From Stomoxys calcitrans (taxonomy: Eukaryota > Arthropoda > Insecta > Diptera > Muscidae), in assembly GCF_963082655.1 (NCBI RefSeq), contig NC_081555.1, positions 28,195,266-28,259,265 of the forward strand: DNA of 64,000 nucleotides, given 5' to 3'. Every line of letters begins with the position of its first letter. Positions within the stretch are counted from its first letter, which is position 1. The notes beneath the pieces were generated by a model, which worked only from the letters and a program-made list of their open reading frames with translations, had not been told where the DNA came from and searched no databases. A program made the position numbers and the translations under genes. This document shows positions 57,496 to 64,000 of this stretch, in pieces.

Positions 57496-58205
57496 CGCAT
57501 ATATTTTTATGACCTCCACCATAGGATGGGAGTGTACCAATTTCGTCATACCGTTTGTAACTCATGGAAATATTGATCTGAGACCTAAGAAAGTTTAAAT
57601 TTATATTCTTGATCATCTTGACGTTCTAATTCGATTTAGCCTTTCCGTCCATCTGTATGTCCGTCCGTCTGTCGAAAGCACGCTAACTTTCGAAGGAGTA
57701 AAAGCCAGGCGCTTGAAATTTTACACAAATACTTGTTATTAGTGCAAGTCGGTTGAGATTGCAAATAGGCCAAATCGGTCCATGTTTTGGTATAGCTGCC
57801 ACATAAACCAATATCGGATCTTCACCCCTTGAGCCTCTAGAGGGCGCAATTCTGAACCGCTTTGACAGAAATTTAGCATGAGATGTTTTGTTGTGACTTC
57901 CAACAACTGTGCCTAGAATAGTTCTAATCGGTCTATAACCTGATATAGCTGTCATATAAACCGAACTGGGGTATTGGCTTCTTGAGCCTCTAGAGGGCGC
58001 AATTATTATCCGATTTGGCTGAAATTTCGTAAGGCGTGTTTTGTTATGACTTTCAACTACTATGCTATGTATAGATCAAATCGGTCCATAAACTGATATA
58101 GCTGCCATATAAATCGATCTTGAATCTTGACTAATTGAGCCTCTAGAGGGCGCACTTCTTATCCAATTTGGATGATGGGATTTGCTAGACGATGAAATTG
58201 TATGA
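57496..58205 (-). mobile_element. M153 element, reverse orientation, tail complete
   Basis: Tail 'tgacctccaccataggatgg', block 'gtccgtccgtctgtcgaaag', then about three units with 'gcctctagagggcgcaattc'. The head is absent; a different subfamily follows. Confidence 0.75.
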
Positions 58206-59320
58206 AAATATGTACACCCATACAACAAAATCAAACACGGCGTTGTCTGACTTCCATAAACTTTGCAAAATATGGCTTAAATCGGTCCATAACCTGATAT
58301 AGCTAGCATATAAATCGATCTTGAATCTTGACTTCTTGAGCCTCTAGAGGGCGCACTTCTTATTTAGGGTCTTAGGCCCATAAAAGCCACATTTATTACC
58401 CGATTTTGCTGAAATTTGGGACAGTGAGTTGTGTTAGGCCACTCGACATTCTTCTTCAATTTGGCCCAGATCGGAACAGATTTGGATATAGCTGTCATAT
58501 AGATCGATCCACCGATTTAAGGTCTTTGGCTCATAAAAGCCACATTTATTATCCGATTTTGCTTAAATTTTGGACAGTGAGTTCTGTTAGGCCCTTCGAC
58601 ATCCTTCTTCAATTTGGCCCAGATCGGTACAGATTTGGATATAGCTGTCACATAGACCGAACCGCCGATTTAGGGTCTTAGGCCCATACAAGCCACATTT
58701 ATTATCCGATTTTGCTGAAATTTGGGACAGTGAGTTATGTTAAGCCCTTCGACATCCTTCTTCAATTTGGCCCAGATCGGTACAGATTTGGATATAGCTG
58801 TCACATAGATCGATCCACCGATTTAAGGTCTTAGGCCCATAAAAGCCACATTTATTATCCGTTTTTGCTGAAATTTGGGACAGTGAGTTGTGTTAGGCCC
58901 TTCGACATCTTTCTTTAGTTTGGCCTAGATTGATCCAGATTGGGATATAGTTGCCATATAGACCGATCTCTCGATTTAAGGCTTTGGACCCATAAAAGGC
59001 GTATTTATTGTCCATTGTCGCTGAAATTTGGTACAGTGAGTTAAGCTTAGCCCCTCGACATACTTCTGCAATATGGCACAGATCGATCCATATCTGGATA
59101 TAGCTGCCATATAGACCGATCTCTCGGTTTAAGGCTTTGGGCCCATAAAAGGCGCATTTATTGTCAAATGTCGCCGGAATTTGGGACAGTGAGTTGCGTT
59201 AGGCTCTTTGACATTTTTCTGCAACTTGGCCCAAATCAGTCCAGAATTAAATATAGCTGCCATATAGACCGATATCTCGATTTAAAGTCTTGGCACCATA
59301 AAAGGCGCATTTATAATCCA
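58206..59320 (-). repeat. 153-bp tandem array, 'agccacatttattatccg' subfamily
   Basis: 'agccacattt' occurs at 58385, 58538, 58691 and 58844, exactly 153 bp apart. Units after 58950 are more diverged ('aaaaggcgcatttattgtc'). Confidence 0.85.
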
Positions 59321-60108
59321 ATCTCGCCTTTCTGAGTCGATCTAGCCTTGTCCGTCCGTCCGTCTGTCGAAATCACGATAGCGGTCGAACGCGTAGAGCT
59401 AGCGCCTTGAAATTTTGCACAAATACTTACTATTGATTTAGGTCTTTGTGGATTGCAAATGGGACATATCGGTTCAAATTTAGATATGGCTCCCATATAA
59501 ACCAATCTCCCGATTTGATTTCCTGAGCCCCTAAAAGCCGCAATTTTTGTCCGATTTGGCTGAAATTTTGCATGAAGTGCTCTGTTATGACTTCCAATAA
59601 CTGTGCCAAGTACGGTTCAAAACGGTCTATAACCTGATATAGCTACCATACAAACCGATCTACCGATTTGACTTCTTGAGCCCCTGGAAGCCGCGATTTT
59701 AGTCCGATTTGGCTGAAATTTTGCATGAAGTGTTCTGTTACGACTTCCAGCAACTGTGTCTAATACTGTCTAAATCGGTCTATAACCTGATATAGCTCCC
59801 ATATAAACCGATCTCCCGATTTGACTTCTCGAGCCCTTGGAAGCCGCAATTTTTGTCCGATTTGGCTGAAATTTTGTTTGCGGTGTTCTGCCACGACTCT
59901 CAAAAACTGTGTTAAGTATGGTCCAAATCAGTCTACAACTCGATATAGCTCCCATATAAACCGGTCTCTCGATTTTACTTTTGGTAAAAGTTTGGTATGT
60001 AAAATAAAGGTTTGTCTTTTAACTAAATTTATTTTGTATAAATTTTTAGCAGAATTCATGGAGATGTGTTCCCAAGATTCAGCCCGGCCGAACTTAGCAA
60101 GATTCTAC
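59321..60108 (-). mobile_element. M153 element, reverse orientation, head complete
   Basis: Block 'gtccgtccgtccgtctgtcg' at about 59350, units with 'ccgcaattttt' or a one-base variant at 59538, 59691 and 59844 (153 bp apart), and the head 'ttcagcccggccgaacttag'. It joins the 58206 array without its own terminal sequence. Confidence 0.8.
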
Positions 60109-61000
60109 TTTTTTATATTTTTTTGTAATTTTTATATTCTTTTTTATTTTATTATAAATTCGTTTATTTTTTTATTATTGGATTTTTTTCCAGCTGAGAC
60201 CAAAAATTTTTTTAATATATTTTTATATTTTTTATCTTCTTTATATTATTTGTATCTTTTATATATTTTTTATGATTTTTTACATTTATATATATTTTTT
60301 TTATTTATCATATATTTTTTTTTATTTTTTATTTTTTAATATTTTCTAATATTTTTGATCTTTTTTAGATTTATTAATGTTTTTTATATTTTTTAATAGC
60401 CTGTTTTTGCGCTACTTAAATATTTTTATAATTTTTTTTTTTATATTTTTCAATTTATTTTTTAACTGTTTATATTTTAAAATATTTTTATATTTTATTT
60501 GTTATATTATTTTCATCTTTTATCCTTTTTTAAATTCTATTTGTTTAATTTTTTATTTACAATATTTTTTTTTTATTAATATTTTAAATCTTTATATTTG
60601 TTATGTTTTAAACTTTTTATGTTTTTCATATTTTTTTTTAACTTTATATATTATTGGTATAATTTTATATAATAGTTTTATTATTTTATATTTTTTATAA
60701 TTAATAATTTTTTTTGTTTTGCTTTATATTTTTTATTTTATTTTAATTATTATATTTTCTTTAATGTTTTTATATTTTTTATACTAAATTTTATATTTTT
60801 TAACTAAATTTTATACTTTTTATGCTAAATTTTATACTTTTTATATTCAATTTCATACTTTTTTTACTAAATTTTTTACGTTTAATTTTTTTATATTTTT
60901 TCAACATTTTTATTTTTGTTTTTTTATTTTTTATAGGTTCCTATATATTTTTTTTTATTATTTTATATAAATTCTCGGTTATCTTTCTAATAATCCTTAG
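60109..61000. repeat. T-rich low-complexity tract
   Basis: (tatttttta)n over about 0.9 kb, T-rich on the plus strand. It begins at the head of a minus-oriented M153 copy. Frames rich in F, I, L and Y are artefacts. Confidence 0.9.
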
Positions 61001-63440
61001 AATTAGTGAAAACATTTTCGTTAAAAAGAGATCAGAAAAGCGTATTGGTTTGTTACGTTACCTAGTTCTTGAGCATATGGTACGGTACTCCTGTGTTTTT
61101 TACTCCTCTTTTTGACAACAGCACACAACACGCTCTTTTGTGTTCTCCTACGTTTTTTAGCAACACTCACTTGATTCTCTCAGCACTTGTCTATTCGTTT
61201 TTTGCTTTTGTTTTCACTCACTAGTTTTCCCGGTCTTTTTTACTATGTTTTCGGTGTTTTTTACTCTTCTTGGTGGTTCTTTGTTTTGGAATAATATTCG
61301 TCAAAATTTTTAAGTAAATATAGGTTTTGTTGTTGTTTTTACTAACTGAAGAAGGGGGAAAAACGTTTGGGTTTTATATTTTTTACTTTTTTTTTTGATA
61401 TTTTGATGCAAAAAACGAGCAGAGAATTTTTTAAGTTCACTTTTTAAGAGCGTTGTTGTTGTTGTTGTTGTCGACGTCGTTCGTCTCGTTGTAGTTGTTG
61501 TTATTTTGCAGGGTCTCCCTCAAAACAGTTGTTACATGCACCTCATTGCAAACATGCCACTACGCTGGAGCAGCAGGCAAAAAACAGCAAGCAACACAAC
61601 AACAGCACACACCACATATTAAGCACAAGCAACTTTGGTATCCACAAGTCATCCACAAGGTCCTATTCTTCTAAGGGCATTGTCATCTCCAAATTGTCTG
61701 GTCTAGCAAACATCCTTCATCCTGGTATTTTGACTTGGCCTCTAACGATTCAGTATAGTCCTTGAATTGGGTTTTTGTTTTTCCCAAAGCGTAGCGAAGA
61801 TTCAGAAGATTTAAACAGATGGACAGACAGTAAGATTAAGTCCAGCAAACAGCTAAGCTAGCCAACGGTGGACGTACGTAGAAAACGGGTTTTACTTTGG
61901 CGTTTGATCGCGGCGTTATTTCGGTGTTGATTAATTTTAAAACAAAACTTTTACAAGTTACAAGTTATTCGCATTCGCACACAATACAATAGTCGCCGAG
62001 GAAGAAAATTCTCGCCGAGCACAACGCACCACACACGCGGAATACAGCACAAGGAATACAACAAACAACACACAAATCGCACAAATCGTCCTCCTAGTCG
62101 CCGCGCTAGCTGATGCTGCTAGTGCTGCCGCAGCTATGGCTGATGCTGCTGGCGACGACCGAACGACCGACCAGGCGACCGACCGAAAACCTCTATAACT
62201 CAAAAATATGAATCTTTTTTGAAATTTTGTCATGAGCAGACACAAATTTTTAAATCTATCTAATTCTCCCAATACACTCATTAGAAACTATACAGCTATG
62301 CTATGCTACAGTCACAACAGCAGCAACAACAACAACAACGACGACGATAACGACACAACCAGCCAGCCATCCAAGCACAAGCAGCTGCTCATATACACGA
62401 TGAACGATGAGCGACCAAACGACCGACCAACACACAAAGGCAGCAGGCAAAGCAGCAGCAACATATTCTGCCTTGCCTTCCCCCCCACCCCCCAAACAAA
62501 CTCCTTCTTCTGTTGTATGTGTGTGTGTGTGTGCAGCATGTCCTGCCCCGCCGCCAACAATAACCCTTTGCCCAGCCATAAACCTCCTTGTGTGTTTCCT
62601 TCCTTACTTTGCCCCATCATCATCGTCTTCTTCGTTGCCAATGCGTTCTCCCCCCACGAACAAAATGACGATGATGATGATGATGATGATGACGACTACG
62701 AGGACGACAAAAACAACAACGACACCAACGGTGTCGTTCTTCTCCTTTTGCGCGCCCTCGCCATGGTCACACAATAACCATACTCCAACAACGGCCACCT
62801 ACCTACCACCTTGATGATGTTGATGGCTTAACTTCCTCGCTGCCACGTTGCGAAAATACATTCCCCCTCCTCACACCACACCACTACACCCCCCTCACAC
62901 TCAAACCACTCGATTTCACCCCACCCCCGCCAATTTCCACCAAGCTGCATCAAACATTACTAATACAACTTTAAAATATATTTGAATACAAATATTTGAA
63001 TTCTGGAAAAAAGAAAGCGCGCACAAACACACTTACACACACACACATTCATAGCCATTGAATACTCTCTACACACTAATACCAATGCCAAACAGCGAAC
63101 ACTTTTCTTTCGCGTTATATTATGAAAAGACGGACAAAAGACGACGACGAAGAGAGAGCATAGCGCAAAAAAAAAAAGAAAACTGCACGTATTTTTCAAT
63201 TAATCACAAAAGAAAATTTTAGGAAAAACTTTTCAAAAATTTGCAAACAAACTTTTAATTTAGTGTTCGGAGGGGGGTTTTTTCCGAAAAACAACAAAAC
63301 TAGAGGGGGAAAATTTGTGTTTAATTAAAAACCAACATGACATTTCTAAATATTTCGCGGAATAAGTTAACAATTAAGAGAAAATTAAAAAAAACAATGC
63401 ATCTTAGAAAAAACAAAAAATTGGAAAAAGTTAAAAAAAA
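61001..63440. other. Unique DNA; no supported exon
   Basis: (GTT)n at about 61449-61470, (AAC)n at about 62318-62340, (TG)n at about 62518-62534, (GAT)n at about 62665-62692. The interval 61870-62200, relatively GC-rich with 'ttcgcattcgcacacaat' and repeated 'cgaccgacc', could be an untranslated first exon or promoter, but I see no decisive signal. Frames of up to 181 codons on both strands reflect the microsatellites. Confidence 0.4.
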
Positions 63441-63449
63441 ATAGTATGA

Positions 63450-63890
63450 TCGATAACATATCGATTAACCGATAACATTATAAACAATGTTTTTAAAATA
63501 TATCTTATGACATATAATAAGGGCTTTTGGTTCAATTATTTGAAAATAGAATCTTATAAACAGGGTTAGTTGACAATATAAAAGATAATTGCAAAACCAT
63601 TACTGTCGATAAACTGAACATCGATAACTTTATAATCGATTTAACGAAAAATTCTTAAGAAAAATAAAATTTAAACAGTTTTTTAGAAGAATTGGATCTA
63701 GCCCCTTTAAAAATCAAAATCATGAGAGTGGCTTTTAAAATGAGCCTACCCAAACCATGTTTGTCGATAAACTGACCATCGATAACTTTATAATCGATTT
63801 AACAAAAAATTCTTTAGAAAAATAATATTTGAGCGGTTCTTTACAAGAATGATCCCTACTAGAGCTGGCAAAATATCGAAAAATACTGAT
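63450..63890. promoter_or_regulatory. Cluster of CGATA / ATCGAT motifs with an internal direct repeat
   Basis: CGATA occurs at about 63451, 63470, 63608, 63621, 63766 and 63779, with ATCGATT nearby each time. Two blocks of about 60 bp (63605-63665 and 63763-63823), both containing 'atcgataactttataatcga', are direct repeats about 158 bp apart. In Drosophila CGATA clusters are bound by BEAF-32 and TATCGATA by DREF; a MITE origin is an alternative. Confidence 0.4.
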
Positions 63891-64000
63891 TGATATTTTT
63901 CCAATGAATACTATCGCAAAAGTTCAATATTTTACAAAATTAAACAAAAGTAAGCAATCCGACACTGACTGCATCCTTTAAGATACATTGCGCCTGTAGA

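Noticed and set aside
62232..62777. 181-codon plus frame with a D-rich run
   Set aside because: Built on (AAC)n and (GAT)n microsatellites with overlapping frames on both strands.

Overview
This is a eukaryotic, AT-rich, non-coding window dominated by mobile and tandem repeats. The combination of dispersed sequences (an element ending near 'atcctatggtggagggtata', built of ~153-bp subrepeats; Tc1/mariner relics; LINEs with an RNase H domain; tRNA-headed SINEs; mariner-type MITEs) together with CAG/CAA ('opa') microsatellites points to a fly, most likely a calyptrate muscoid (house fly / stable fly group). That assignment is inference from repeat style, not from a marker gene. No prokaryotic gene organisation, rRNA, CRISPR or intact protein-coding gene is visible; nearly all long open frames are low-complexity or repeat-derived.

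Layout. 1-2168: a short-period satellite built on AACTGT-TAT-ACAGTT, split by a repeat-element insertion. 2.8-10.9 kb: strand-asymmetric A-rich tracts alternating with copies of the 153-bp-subrepeat element (called M153 here, a provisional name), with an internally deleted mariner, a 5'-truncated LINE end with target-site duplication, and a fold-back mariner derivative (9752-10356). 12.7-16.2 kb: divergent arrays rich in TGTTATAC. 16.2-18.8 kb: the only plausible cellular coding sequence, two minus-strand exons (17645-17280 and 16484-16299) with good splice signals and matching phase; product not recognised. 18.8-23.8 kb: a decayed LOA/I-like LINE with a nested MITE, then M153-related arrays. 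24-27.2 kb: unique, microsatellite-rich DNA. 27.3-35.1 kb: A-rich tract, M153, several LINE relics, two SINE families and mariner MITEs, much of it nested. 35.1-46.9 kb: unique stretches, two further tandem families (37.0-37.9 and 39.2-40.4 kb), another mariner and truncated LINE and SINE pieces. 47.4-60.1 kb: almost continuous M153 arrays in both orientations with SINE, MITE and LINE insertions, including a LINE whose RNase H segment is tandemly triplicated. 60.1-61.0 kb: T-rich tract. 61-63.4 kb: unique DNA. 63.4-63.9 kb: a cluster of CGATA/ATCGAT motifs.

The most notable structural signal is that M153 subunits keep a 153-bp phase across strongly diverged subfamilies and both orientations. 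Because 153 is a multiple of three, long frames (up to 297 codons) stay open by construction. M153 copies carry a palindromic head (TTCGGCC-G-GGCCGAA) and an inverted-repeat-like tail, and repeatedly abut A/T-rich tracts, which suggests a tandem-repeat-bearing non-autonomous transposon. None of the repeats could be compared with a database here; family names are from recognised motifs only.
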